Of a stretch of 64,000 bases of DNA, positions 30,337 through 41,862 are shown one piece after another; position 1 is the first letter of the stretch, and each line of letters opens with the position of its first letter. The notes under the pieces were generated by a model. The model worked only from the letters and a program-made list of their open reading frames with translations, was not told the origin of the DNA and made no database searches. Source of the stretch: Diaporthe sp. PMI_573. Its lineage: Eukaryota > Ascomycota > Sordariomycetes > Diaporthales > Diaporthaceae. The position numbers and the translations under genes were made by a program. The stretch covers positions 595,409-659,408 of the forward strand of contig JAJTUP010000040.1 of the NCBI GenBank assembly GCA_021399435.1, in the 5' to 3' direction.

Positions 30337-31718
30337 TTATCGACCTGAAATCTGCCCATGCTCCTTCTCATAGGCGAGCAGTGCTTCGGTCCCGTGGAAT
30401 TCTTTCAGTGGTTCCCAGGTCGGAAGTTCAAAGTGTGCCCATTTCACACGGACCCGCCCGCCTCTTCCTATTTTTTTGACATCCAAAATCTTCTCCACCT
30501 CGTATTCTGTTTGATCGTCCTCTGACAATAGCGGGGATAGGATGTTACTTTCCTTTTGCGAACTTGGAGGGCTCCTACTCTCGATGATTTCATTGTCCGT
30601 CACCATTTTTGCTTGATGGCCAGCTCGCTTCGCCCCAGTTTATCTGCAATCGATTCCCATGTCATTTTCTCCCGACGCCATGCGCAAAGACGTCTTTCTT
30701 CTAAAGGCTCCCAACGCTCGTCCTCAAGATCAGCTGCACCGTTGCTGGAAATAACATTTTCGTTCTGCCTATCGTTGTCGTCGCCTGAAACTTTCTCAGC
30801 GGTCAATGGCCCTACATTTGCCGCAGCTGTGCGGTTTTGGTCTGTTATGCCTGCAGAACCGCTCTGTTTCTTGACCGTTGCCATGCGTGAGAGTTTGTTC
30901 GTGGCGAAATCTCTAACAAACACGGAGAGAGCCTGGACTTCGCAGCTCAGCCGTAAAAATGCTTCAGCACAACAACCGCAGTGATGACATGGGGACTTAT
31001 CCGTGGCGATGGCAGTAGAAGGGAAGCAAGGCTGATTGGATATTTGGGAACCGGATTGCTGTGGGAAACGATTAAGGAGAGGTGAAGTGAATTCCGTTGT
31101 GACTGGCGAGCGCTGCCTGTGTGCACCTGTACGTCTCTGTGCTATAATGGAATTGTCCGCGTCCATTGCAGCGAGGCTGTCAGGGTGCGTTGGGTCATTG
31201 TCCCAGACGAGTGGGCTATCATGTTGGGTTGCGATGCTGCTGTTGAATGCACCGGCTGGTAGAGCTGGTGATGGTATGCTTTCAGTATGTCGTGACTTCT
31301 TTCGTTCAGGAAGGCGATGGTCATCGCAGTCTTCTTCAGTTGCCTTGTGACCTCGTTTTCTTCGGCTAGTGATGGCATCATCGCACTGTGGCATAGTAGT
31401 GTGCTTTGGGGATGGAGTAGGAAGCGTTAAAACGTCTGTTCGAGCGCTTTCCATCTCGCTAAAAGCACCGGCGCAATCGCCAATAGACGGGCTCCTTGTG
31501 AAGGAGTCGGGCGTTGAAGAGTTGTTTCCCGAATGAATTTGTGATGCAGTCATTCCCAATAAGTCGAGACCCGTGAATTTGGGGCTCGCAAGTGGTAGAT
31601 CTTGAGAATAGCTCCCCTTATTTATGTCGTCACCAACATAACCTTCATCATAGGCTTCGTAGGTGTCGTCACTCTCGTTCCTCTCTCCATCCATACCTTT
31701 ATCATATATCAGTGCCAT
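30337..31718 (-). pseudogene. Myb plus chromodomain protein, copy A (one-base frameshift)
   Basis: Frame 31718-30600 starts with a good ATG. It has a long Ser/Thr/Pro-rich disordered part and then the Myb-like helices RWEPLEERRLCAWRREKMTW and ESIADKLGRSELAIKQKW, and stops. Frame 30606-30337 continues with TEYEVEKILDVKKIGRGG, VRVKWAHFELPTWEPLKEF, a chromodomain. One extra base in the T5 tract at 30606-30610 (A5 on the coding strand) would join them, as in intact copy B at 34-36 kb. Chromodomains bind methylated histone tails and Myb domains bind DNA, so a heterochromatin or TE-linked nuclear role is likely (inference). Either a recent pseudogene or a homopolymer error. Confidence 0.75.
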
Positions 31719-33454
31719 ATTTCTTCACATTTCCATTTTGGTTTGCTCACTGGTGTTTTTATCGCCTATGGGTTGTTGCACTGTTGAAGTGGGTGCGATG
31801 CCATGCATTCCGAGATTCTCAACAGCATTAAAGCCGAAGTTATCTGGTTTGGGGATTGTTTCTGGGGTTTGTAATTGCTGCTGTTGTTGCTCATCGCGTT
31901 GGCGTTTCATCTGTGCAAGCTTCTTCTTCTTCTTCTCCTCCTCCCGTTCCTGATTAAGCAGTGGTAGGTCAGGTACAGGCAATGGGGCTGCCGAGAGGCG
32001 AAATGTCTGCTCGGTGCCCCAAGCGCATCGATTTGAAAAGAAACCAAGACAGAATATCATGAGTATGATGGTAACATGGGCAAGCTCTCCAAGTAATCCA
32101 CCTTACCATGTGGGACTTGCAACCTACACGGTTATTCTCCCAGCGCTGGATGTCTGTATTCTTGTCCAATATCTTTACATGGTCACCATCCACCAAAGCA
32201 GGCAAGCCCTGTCCGAAGACACCACGTTTTACTGTTGATCAATTCTTAGATTGGCTTGTCGGGGCAGTGACGTTCTGAATATATTGCGGTAACACGTGGA
32301 AGCGCTTGAGCAATACGACAGAATTTAGACTTACACATGATCAGTTTTGTTCCGAACTCCGGGGAGGGTAGAAAGGGTACTAAACCATGCCATCGCCGAC
32401 CAAATACCCTTTCGAGCAATACATATGCCCATTGAGATAGCCAGCGAAAACCTTGATATCATGAAATATAATAACCGTGTGCATCGGGCTATAGCTAGTT
32501 CTTCTCGCAGACATTAATATATACCTTAACAGTTGGCTCTGCGAGCCTTGATAACCCATTAGTTTCGTGCTGCGAACCAATGTGTTCGGAGTTGTCAGTA
32601 ACTAATTCCACCACATCCATCGAGCCAGATGAAACTGCCTGGGTCACCTGTCGTTCGCCGAAAGCAGACTCGGTGGTGCTTGGATGAACGACTCCAGGTA
32701 GAAAACTGCCCAATCTTGTCCCACCAGAACTTTCGGCGGCTATATTGCATTAGCACGACCCATTAGGTTTGAAAAGAGTCAAACCATAATTAATATACCA
32801 TCTTGCATTACAACTTCAAGCGCGTGAGCACTCCCTATCAAGCCAAGTCGCATTAGCATTAGTTATGAAGTTGAAAGGAACAGGGACTGGAATACCATTG
32901 TCCTTAAATATATAGTGCGAAGACCCAAGTGTAAGCACACTTGTAAAGAAGGCGAAGGTATTCATTTTTGCAAAGTGCGGGAATGTTCTATATTGTAACG
33001 AGAATGGCGAGTTGTTGCTAATTGAAATTATTCGGAAAGTGAGGGAAAATAAGACTGCTTTTGTATCAATTCAGATGCGTGGCTATGCAAGCCATGTGAG
33101 CGGCGTACTTCTGAACGTAAGTAGGTCGTAAGTTGAAAGCTTCACTACCAACGAGATGACGTACTTCTGTGGACTACTGTACGAGTCCCAGGCTGTAGGA
33201 AGTTGTTACACGCAATGTATTTATTCTGCATAGTGCTTTCGAGCTTATGTATTTTTACTTCGCTGTACAAGAAAAGAAAACCAAGGGAGAAGTGGTTGTC
33301 GGCAAAACATTTGAGACACGGGCCAATGGAAGAGCCAAGAGCTTTCGAGATCTATAAGCAACAAAAATGCAAGTCAATCGTCTCCGGCCAGAGGGCTTTG
33401 CCTACCGTGGCTGCCGTCACACCAAGCACTGTCAACTCATGAAACGATTTTGGG
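31719..33454. other. Intergenic region, one weak charged frame
   Basis: A minus-strand frame at 32060-31725 has a Lys/Glu/Gln-rich coiled-coil-like stretch (REEEKKKKKLAQMKRQRDEQ) but starts inside the dispersed repeat. It could be an upstream exon of copy A, but I could not find a splice. The rest shows nothing. Confidence 0.4.
31984..32040. repeat. Dispersed about 57-bp repeat, copy 2
   Basis: Same core as copy 1 (CTGCCGAGAGGCGAAATGTC; CCCCAAGCGCATCGATTTGA), with only a few changes, in the same orientation. Confidence 0.85.
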
Positions 33455-33745
33455 CAGTACTGATTGGCAGGGAAGATACGTACTAACTTGCAGAAAGGGT
33501 ACGTACTGACTGATGGCAGAAAAGGTACGTACTGACTGGCAGAAAAAATACGTACTGGCAGAAAGGATACGTACTGACTGATGGCAGAAAGGGTACATAC
33601 TGATTGGCAGAAAAGATACGTACTTATAGGCAGAGGGTGTACGTACTGACTGGCAGAAAAGGTACATGCTGACTGGTGGCAGAAAAGGTACGTATTGAAT
33701 GGCAGAAAGGGTACGTATTGAATGGCAGAAAGGGCACGTACCTAA
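33455..33745. repeat. Minisatellite array 2, about 12 units
   Basis: The same GTACGTACTGACTGGCAGAA family as array 1, but with extra GATG insertions and G-tracts. It lies downstream of Myb-chromodomain copy B, as array 1 does for copy A. A diverged copy of the dispersed repeat follows at 33786-33820. Confidence 0.92.
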
Positions 33746-33991
33746 GGAGTGGCAGCGCCTACGAAAATAGAGTCAGGGAGAGGCTATGGGGCTGCCGAGA
33801 GGCGAAATGGCTGCTCTTCGGTGTCACTGCGGCTCATTTGAATTTATTTTGAATCCAGGCGAGGCTGTCCATCCTGTCAGTGATAACAAGTATATTTTGC
33901 AGCTGACTTACACTATAGAATACAGTGACAACTTTAGTCGTAATGCATGGCGGTACCCCCGCAGAGCCTAGCCTAAGTGACCTGTGTCCGT

Positions 33992-36182
33992 TTATCGAGG
34001 TGAAATCTGCCCATGCTCCCCCACATAGGCGAGCAGTGCTTCCGTCCCGAGGAATTCTTCCAGTGGTTCCCAGGTCGGTTCTCCAAAGTGTGCCCACTTA
34101 ACACGTGCCCGCCCGTTTCCTCTTTCTTCGACATCTAAAATTTTCTCGACCTCATATTCCGTTTGGTCGTTTTCTGTTTGCGAAGGTAAAGGGTTCTTAT
34201 CCTCGATTGTCTTTTGGTTTTGCTTCATGATTCCCCAGTGCTGCATGATAGCCGGCTGGCTTCGCTCCAACTTAGATGCAATCCATCCCCACTCCTTCCC
34301 CTGCTCAACCCATGCAGAAAGTTGTTCTTCTTCTGAAGGCTCCCAACGCCGGCGTTGCGGCTTCTTGACCTTGTCTTTGGGATCATCTGCAGCATCGCTG
34401 GAAATGACTCTTTCATTTTGGCTTTTGCTATGGCCTGGCTTCGAGCTGCGCCGTCTGGCTGGCGAATTGGATGTGTAGGCAGGCTGCGGGTTGCTGAGCA
34501 CAGGATGCCTGTGTTCCGAGCAGTAGAGGTCTTGCTTGAATCGTATCTGAAACACCGTCACACCGTCCACTTTCGCGCTCCTAACATCTGCTGTCGCGAA
34601 TAGCGATTCTGCAAGCTTTGCAGATAGTGCTTTGACGGCCTCTGGGTCAGCACAAGGCCATAGTCCGCGGTCTTCAGCGATTTCGAATTTCGAAGTCTGC
34701 CGCCCGGCGGCTGTCGCATGACGTCTATAGCGCTGCTTCGGTGGCCGACCGTCCCATTCACTTCCGCTGTCCTCAGGGGAAGTAACAATTTCCTCCGCAT
34801 CCCGTTGTCGAGGCCTTCCCTCACGTCGAGAGCTCACTCTACGTCGTTTGCGACGTTGCGGGGATGCGCCCGCATCTGCAACAGGTTGCTGCACACTGTC
34901 GGCATCGGCACTGTTATCATCGGGATCGACAGAATCGCGGATGCTATGGCGGGATGCTGCACTCTTACGAGCACCCTCCTGCTTGGCGCGGTAATGGTTA
35001 CCGCGGCCGCCTCTTGCTGAGACACGTGTTGGCCTGCTCTCCCGATGAGTGCCATCCTCCAACCGCAAAGCCGAAGCCTCCACTACCGGCAGTACCGGGT
35101 ATGCTCCCCCCGTGGCGACCGTGCCGCCTGCATTGTCTCCAGAGCGGGATGTTTTTCTTGCCTCGGACGAGGTGCTGTCTTGTGAGGCCGGCTCACCTTC
35201 TACCATAGCCTCCGTCAACCCAGGCAGTCGCCGCGGTAAGACTGTGGCAGGGGCCGCCGGAAAATGCTCTGGGATGTATGTCTCCTGCTGATCGAGCTGA
35301 GTGTGATGGCGCAGGCGGGTTCTGGATGCCCGAGGGGAGAGCGGGTACTCCTTGCCCCACCGTTCGGCCGGGGAAACTGGGTCGAGATATGATGGCGTGT
35401 CTCGCGGCCGAGACTCCTCTCTTGATGTTGGGGGAGATCGAGAATCACGGTCCGATCCAGACCCGTGAAGACCAACGAGTTCTGTTTTATATTGGCCTAC
35501 GGCATCTTGAGAACCGGTCTTGTGCCGAACGTCGGTAGCGCGAGCAGGGCGGGCTCCAAATCGATCATCCACGCCGTGTGTTGAACCAACCTCTAAGCGC
35601 GTGGATGAGGATGAGATTCCAGGCGACGACGGTAATGCAAAAGCCACGGTGTCCAGTCCCCTAGGTTCTTGTGACCGGCTCGACATGATCGCACAGCTTG
35701 GCCCCGCGAGAGGTGTCTTTTCTGAGTCGTCTTGGGCACTCTCGAAAGCGAGGCCACGACATGCAGCAGTCTCGGTCACTGATGGCTCTCGCGAGTTGGG
35801 GCTCTTGCCTGCTCAGGAATGTCAGCGCAACATGCTACGAAAGGGAGGGTGGAGTGATTCGTCACGGACTAGTACCTGCATCGCGGTCCGATTGGGGTTC
35901 GGGCGTGACGAGTGGGGAGAGCTCGTCGATCCGCGGGGATGACGTATCGAGCCGGCCCTCACCAAGATCGCCGTAATCGAACTCACCATCGCTGGTCATC
36001 TCGACCACATTGACCAGCGAGGGTGCCGGAGGACCGCGCTGGCTGTCGTGTGCATCTTGCCGCAGCGTTGTCTGGCCTCTAGACGAGGCGATCGGGGGTC
36101 CTTCACGCCGAGGGCGATGACCTTTGCTCTTGGGCTGCCCGCCTGAAAAAAAGATCTGATTGTCAAGAGAGATGTTTGCCAT
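33992..36182 (-). CDS. Myb plus chromodomain protein, copy B (intact)
   Basis: Exon 1 (36182-35876, ATG MANISLDNQIFFSGG...) and exon 2 (35808-33992) join in phase 1 across a 67-nt intron with a GTACTA donor, a GCTGAC branch and a GAGCAG acceptor. The product is 707 aa. Residues 1-560 are polar and disordered with basic clusters. At about 589-627 lies a Myb/SANT-like domain (WEPSEEEQLSAWVEQGKEW, then IASKLERSQPAIMQHW). At about 654-700 lies a chromodomain (YEVEKILDVEERGNGRARVKW then TWEPLEEFLG). A DNA-reading plus histone-reading pair suggests a nuclear chromatin protein. The 3' flank is shared with copy A (CGGTACCCCCGCAGAGCCT), proving duplication beyond the coding part. Confidence 0.85.
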
Positions 36183-37670
36183 GTTATTGCTTGTACTTGC
36201 GAGCGTGAGGACAGCTGAACTGCTGGAGGAACCAAACTTCGAGCCGGGTCTCGTGTCGAACGTTTAGTATGAGCAGTGAAGGGCCTCCTTCGACGCAGTG
36301 GTCGCAAAGGGCGAGCTTTATATGCACCGAGCGGCAGGGCAGGTGGGATAGCCCAGTCGCGAAGAGTTGAGCCACAGCGTCTCCTCCAAAGCACCACAAC
36401 CTCGTATTCAGCCAACCACGCAACTGCAGATTCGGGAGATGAACCACACGGGGAGGAGTTCGGACGCGGAGTCGAACGCGTCTGAGCGAGACATCAAGCG
36501 TCCATTGGTTGGCGTCGGACAGGAGATGGCAAGGGAGGGAGGCAGGCCCACGCGAAATGTGACGGTGTGGGCCGGTATCACATCCGCTAAGCCGTGCTGA
36601 GACGCCGCAGACCATGGGCCTCCAATGCAGGCACATGATTTGCGGCCATGGTGACGATATCTTCGCATCTGCCTCAAAGAGCCTAGCCGAGCATGAGTCA
36701 TCCTCCATTTGCGCGCAAATCGTAGGCTGCAGTTTGATGCCTAGCATTGTGTTGTCTCCACCGCGGTGAGGCCGAGTCCGATCCTATCGCTCCGCCATGG
36801 ACGCCTCGTCTCCCACTCCTCCCGGCCGCCCCCTGCATAGTCCGACGCAAGTATTGCCAGAAGTCGGTCGGGTTGCAGCCAACAAGACATCCTTCCCACG
36901 GAGGCGAGGACATGTTAGGTAGCGCTGAATCATGCCGGGAGGGAGGCCTCCTGCTGTCGTCTTTCGTATCGATGTGTGGCCAAGCGCGGCATTTTTTTTT
37001 TAAGGGACGGAGGGGGGTGTGGACCAGGCAACACTGTGTCCCAAGCAAGGATCCCACCAGGCAGACACGGGCTCGTCCTCACGGCCGAACGGAAGAATGT
37101 TTTGAGGATAGGGTTTGGTAGATAGGGGGGGGGACCAGTGGAGCGCAATTGCCATATTATGACGAATGCCATGGCAGGGGGGGCCATGGTGCTTGGTCGC
37201 CACTCGACGCAGAATTGGTCGGGGAGGAGGAGGTTATGCGAGGCAGGTCAGGTCAGGTCAGGCCAAGTCGGCTCGCGATCGAAGAAGGCCGGCAGAGTCG
37301 CCAAGGGCCAGAGGAGGAAGCGGTGGCAGAGGGATCCATAGGTATGGGATGTCGGGCGACGCGACGGTGCGACGAAGACAGAGGCGTGCGTCGGGGACTG
37401 GAAGAAGGTGGTCGCTGGGCGAGACGGGGGCCATAGGCTGACGACGCAGGGCGCCGTCAGGGGGCGAGATGGGTTCGAGAGAGGAGATGAAGGAGACATC
37501 GAGGTCGAGAGTACATCGCCGGGACAAGAGGTGAGGAGGGCTGTATTTATGGCGCCGGCCAGAGGGTGACATGACGAGCGGGCCAATGGCACAGGGCGGG
37601 GTGGGCCACCGCGGCCGGCCTAGGCCCAAACGGGAGGGGCGCCAAACCCGGCGCGTGCAGCACCGCATCC
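36183..37670. other. GC-rich upstream region ending at a sharp composition boundary
   Basis: Several long frames exist (for example 36184-36747 and 37258-37668 minus), but they overlap on both strands, lack domains and are expected in GC-rich DNA. It includes the promoter of copy B, CCCC/GGGG tracts and a TCAGG tandem at 37247-37262. At about 37670 it changes within a few bases to more than 75 percent AT. Confidence 0.6.
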
Positions 37671-38648
37671 GGTTTTACTATTTATATAAGTTTACTAATT
37701 TAAAAAGCTATAATAACTACTTTAAATAGATACATAAAAAATATTATACCTTATTTTTCTTTTATACTTATTAAGTAAAGAATAAGTTTCTTTAAGCTTT
37801 ATTAATACTTTTCTTAATAGTAAAAGTATAATTAGGTATTAGTATTTTATATATCTTATATTCTTATATTTTAATATCCTTTAAGTATAACAACTTATAC
37901 TTACCTTTTACCTTTACTAAACGAACTATAATAAGCTTTAAATACTTAAAATCTTAACAACTTTTAAATAACTTATAATTTAACTTATTATATTTAAGTT
38001 AATAAGTAAATATATAATTTAACTTTTGCTTATTTTTAAGTGTATTTAAGGGATCTTTTAGTTTAATATAAGTGCTTATATTAAGGTTAAAGCTAAGGCT
38101 AAAGAAGTTAAAAGCGTATATATTTTTAAAATATAAGTTTAAATTTAAAAAGGTTTAAGGTTTAATAAATACATAATAGGAAGGATTGTTATAGTATTTT
38201 ATTATCTACTTAAGCTTAAAGGAGGTTTTAAATAAGATCTTAAGGTAAAATCCTTCCTTAAGCTTCTTAAAGTCTTTACTTCTATTTAATAACATAATAT
38301 TCTTAAATAGCTTATAGTATAATTTGTAATTAAGGATAAGTTTAAGACTTTATAAGAGGAAGGGCTTTAAAAGGAAAATAAGAACCTGCTTAGTAGGATA
38401 GCTAGACGCCTTAAGTAGTTAGGGCGTATTATTATAGGTATATACATTAGATAAGTTAAAGTAACCCTTGGAGCCATTTGGCTACTAGGAAGCATTATTA
38501 TACCATTTAAGTTAGCTAGAATAGGTATAAATTGCTTTATATAGTAATAAAGGCTTATGTATTAAAAAGCCCTTTATACTTTTAAGCTTATAATTTATGA
38601 TTTCTACTAAGGGTTTAACACCTTATTTATTAGATTAAGCATGCAAAT
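37671..38648. other. RIP-type AT-rich block
   Basis: Dominated by TTAA, TATA, CTTAAG and AAGCTT words with almost no CpA or CpG. No open frame of note. The composition fits a heavily RIP-mutated repeat; the ancestor cannot be read. Confidence 0.75.
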
Positions 38649-38992
38649 TGTTAGCTGTAAATGTGGAATGGGTGATAGCAATAGCGATAGCGATAGCCGA
38701 AGGTGTCGGTCTGAAGCGGACCGCTGCAGCTGGCCACTTCTGGCTGGCTGGCTGCGGATGGCTGCTTAGTCATCTCAGGCAGCCATTGGCAGCAAGGGCA
38801 CTTGGACCGACTACTGGCCCGTGCACACCTTAGATTAGTCAGCCTTCTGGCTGCACCCTACTTGGGCGCTTCGCCGCCCACGAAGGGGTCAGCCAGAAGC
38901 AACACACACGACAGACCCACCGAATTGAAGCTATCAAGTAGCTACTTCGGTAACCCCTTCGAGTAATTACTCGTTTACGTGCCCAACCAACA
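38649..38992. repeat. Probable solo LTR in AT-rich DNA
   Basis: A 344-bp GC-normal island starts TGTTAGC and ends CCAACCAACA, the same termini style as the 216-bp LTRs at 57.5/59.7 kb. It holds a similar hairpin: an outer stem CTTCTGGCTG/CAGCCAGAAG and an inner GGGCG-CTTCG-CCGCCC. No target duplication is seen. Confidence 0.5.
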
Positions 38993-40260
38993 GTAAATAA
39001 TATTAGATTCTTCTTGTATAGGCATTAGGTAGTAGGTGGTAGGTAGTTAGTAGCGTCTAGTTAAATATTTTTCTTTCTTTGTAGAAATATAGCTAATAGT
39101 TATACCTCCTTATTTCTTCTAACTTAATATATGTCCTAACTTAATCTCTTAAACATACTTTAAATACCATGCCTTTATACTTAGCACGATTATTTTAGTA
39201 TAATAATAATAGGGCCGTCCTCATGGCTGGCCGCGCAAGTAGTAGGGGGGAAATGCATAGAAGCTAGCTGAAATATTATAATTCTTAACATTTATAACCT
39301 AAACAACTATTAAACTAATAAACCCTTCTCTTAAGATATCTTTATAAAACCGTTTTAATAAATTTAGCTTATTGCCACTTAGGGATTATAGGATAATGTT
39401 AATTCTTCTTAATAACATCTTAGTTAAGCATAATAAAAGCATATTAAATACTAGGGTTTTATTAACATTATTTATCTAATAATAATTTACTTATTTTCTA
39501 TTTACTACCTTATATAAGGTATTATTAAACTGCATAAATGATTAGTAGGAGAAGGATTAAAGTAATTTTACTAATATAGTTTTTACGTTTTTAAAATACA
39601 ACTTAAAGCAGCTTACAATTAGTATTATATCCTTATAACAATTCCTTGATTTAACATATATATTAGCACAATTAGAGTAATGTAACTTAAAGCACTAAAA
39701 TCTGCATTATAACTTATGTTTTAAACCCTTTTATATTTTTATAAGTTTATATAATAGGTAAAAAACCTTAAAAATGCTAAGTAGCAAGCTATACTTAATC
39801 TTGCTCTACTTATTAGCTATATTAATTGTTACTTTTTAAGTACATGTAATGCAACCTTCTTATATACTTATTATATACTATTTTAAAAGCTATAAAGGCT
39901 AATTCTTATTTTTAAATACTTAGTATTAAGTAGGTTGCTTAAGATAGCTAAAAGGTAAAATACTATTTATACTACTATAAATACTATACTTTAAAACTTA
40001 AGAAGCGGTTTAGTTTTTAATACTTAATTAACTATATAAATCTTACTAGCCTACTAGCTCTTAAGGTATATGTATTGTTAAGAAAGGTTATATAATATAA
40101 ATAAATAATTAGTATATAGGTTAAGTTTTAACCGCCTTATTATTAAAAGACTTCCTATAATAGTAGAAGAGTTTTTCTTTAAAAGCTGCTATCAAGTAGA
40201 ATTAATAACAGCTAGTTATACCATATAGTTGTAAGTATTTAAGTGTAGCTAAAACCCCTT
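38993..40260. other. RIP-type AT-rich block
   Basis: Same composition as 37671-38648; no gene can be read. Confidence 0.75.
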
Positions 40261-41862
40261 ATTTAATGTCTCTCACTATGGGCATCCGGTGGCGCTCGCA
40301 TATATCTGCAGGTAGAGCAGAGCAGGCAAAGCAGGAGCCCGCCTGTCAAGTCATGTTCGACTCCCACCCTCCATCATCGAAACCCACACCATCCTCATAG
40401 AGCCTCGCACCTACCTGCACGTTAGACACGCCCGCAGCCCGTACCAGTCGAATCAGCGCCCGCAAGCGCTGCGCATGGTCCAGACAGGCATCTTCTGCCC
40501 TACGGGCGGATGATCACTTCCACAGGCGACCAACCGTCCTCTTGAATTCGCTCGATTCCACCTGCCATTCGCTACCTTGCTGCATTAGATTGTATTGCTT
40601 GGACAGCCCGGTAAGAAATATTTCGGACCTTCCGTCTCCTCTTGGACTCACCCACATGGGCTAGCAACCCGTCTCTACGTCCTTGACGTCGTCGTTAACG
40701 ACGTTACTTTAAGCTCCATCTAGTGGCATTGCGTAGAGTTCTGATTTGAATGTGTTCAACAAAAATGTTAATCGTCTCTCTATCTTCTTGTTTCAGCGAG
40801 ACCAGACTACCTACTCCTTGATCGGCCAGGTCAACAGACTTGACAGCATGTCCCCGCAGGAGGCGGCCGTTCTCGACTGCCCAACTAGGTAGCGCAAGCC
40901 AAGCACACACACATACATCCAGCGCAGCGTGTCTCAAGTAGGATACAATGCAGAGTGGCAGAGTGTATAGGCGCAAAACATACCGCGTCAGCAGCCAATA
41001 CTTTACAGCCAACACAAGGGCAATTGTTTGTCTCCTCCTTGCCTCTGCATTTAACTTTGCCTCTTGATTTGGCTGATCTGGGTCATGCATATAGAAGACT
41101 AACCATCGTCAAGCCCATTTTAACACCACAAGTTAACTTTTGTGTTTCAAACCATCTTGCGTGTGCTGCAACTATTAGCGCATCTGGTCTCCGGTAACGT
41201 CTTGACAACTCAACAAATCTATGTTTACACTACTAAATGCAGCCTGCAGCACGTGCCTCAGCTATGTGTCTGGTTCAACTATAGATCTACTTAGGGGCTG
41301 GCAAGACTCTAAGGTTAGACACGGGGACTTACCATTCCCCTTCCCCACTGCATCCTGGCCCTTTCCACTGCCTGTTTTCCTTTATTCTTCATGGCCCTCA
41401 CCCTAATATCCCGCTTTTATATAAACACTAGTAGGTCAGCAAGCAAATGATGGGTTGGTCTTTGCCCAGCCGTGACCGGGTCTGACTCCCGCACATTTTA
41501 CGGCAGCAATATATATCAAGTGACTCCTTGTACGTCTTAGCCTATCCAGCAGAGGCTAAGTGTCTTCCAATGCACTAGCCTCGTCCCGATATAATATAAG
41601 TCGTTATATTTTACATATTTGCTTTAAGGCATAGTTCTCAACTATAGTCTCCTGGCTTACATAATACCTCTGATCTATCTAATACTCCACACTACTACGT
41701 CATAATTAGCTGGAAGCATAATAAGTCCTCCAGGGAAATCCAAACCCTTATAATACTGAGAAAATCTAAAGCGCTATACAATAGAGTCTTAAAATCTTAG
41801 AAATTGCCTCCTTTGTTTAAGAGAAAGTTATAGGACACCTAAAATATCTTGTCACAAGCAAG
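40261..41862. other. Mixed-composition region, no supported gene
   Basis: A GC-normal island (40261-41440) contains a 128-aa minus-strand frame without domains (40704-41090). 41580-41860 becomes AT-rich and TAG-rich just before the HET gene. Confidence 0.4.

Noticed and set aside
36184..37668. Several long ORFs on both strands upstream of the chromodomain gene
   Set aside because: Mutually overlapping, no domains, expected in GC-rich low-stop DNA.
40704..41090. 128-aa minus-strand ORF
   Set aside because: No domain or conserved pattern; mixed-composition repeat-flanking DNA.
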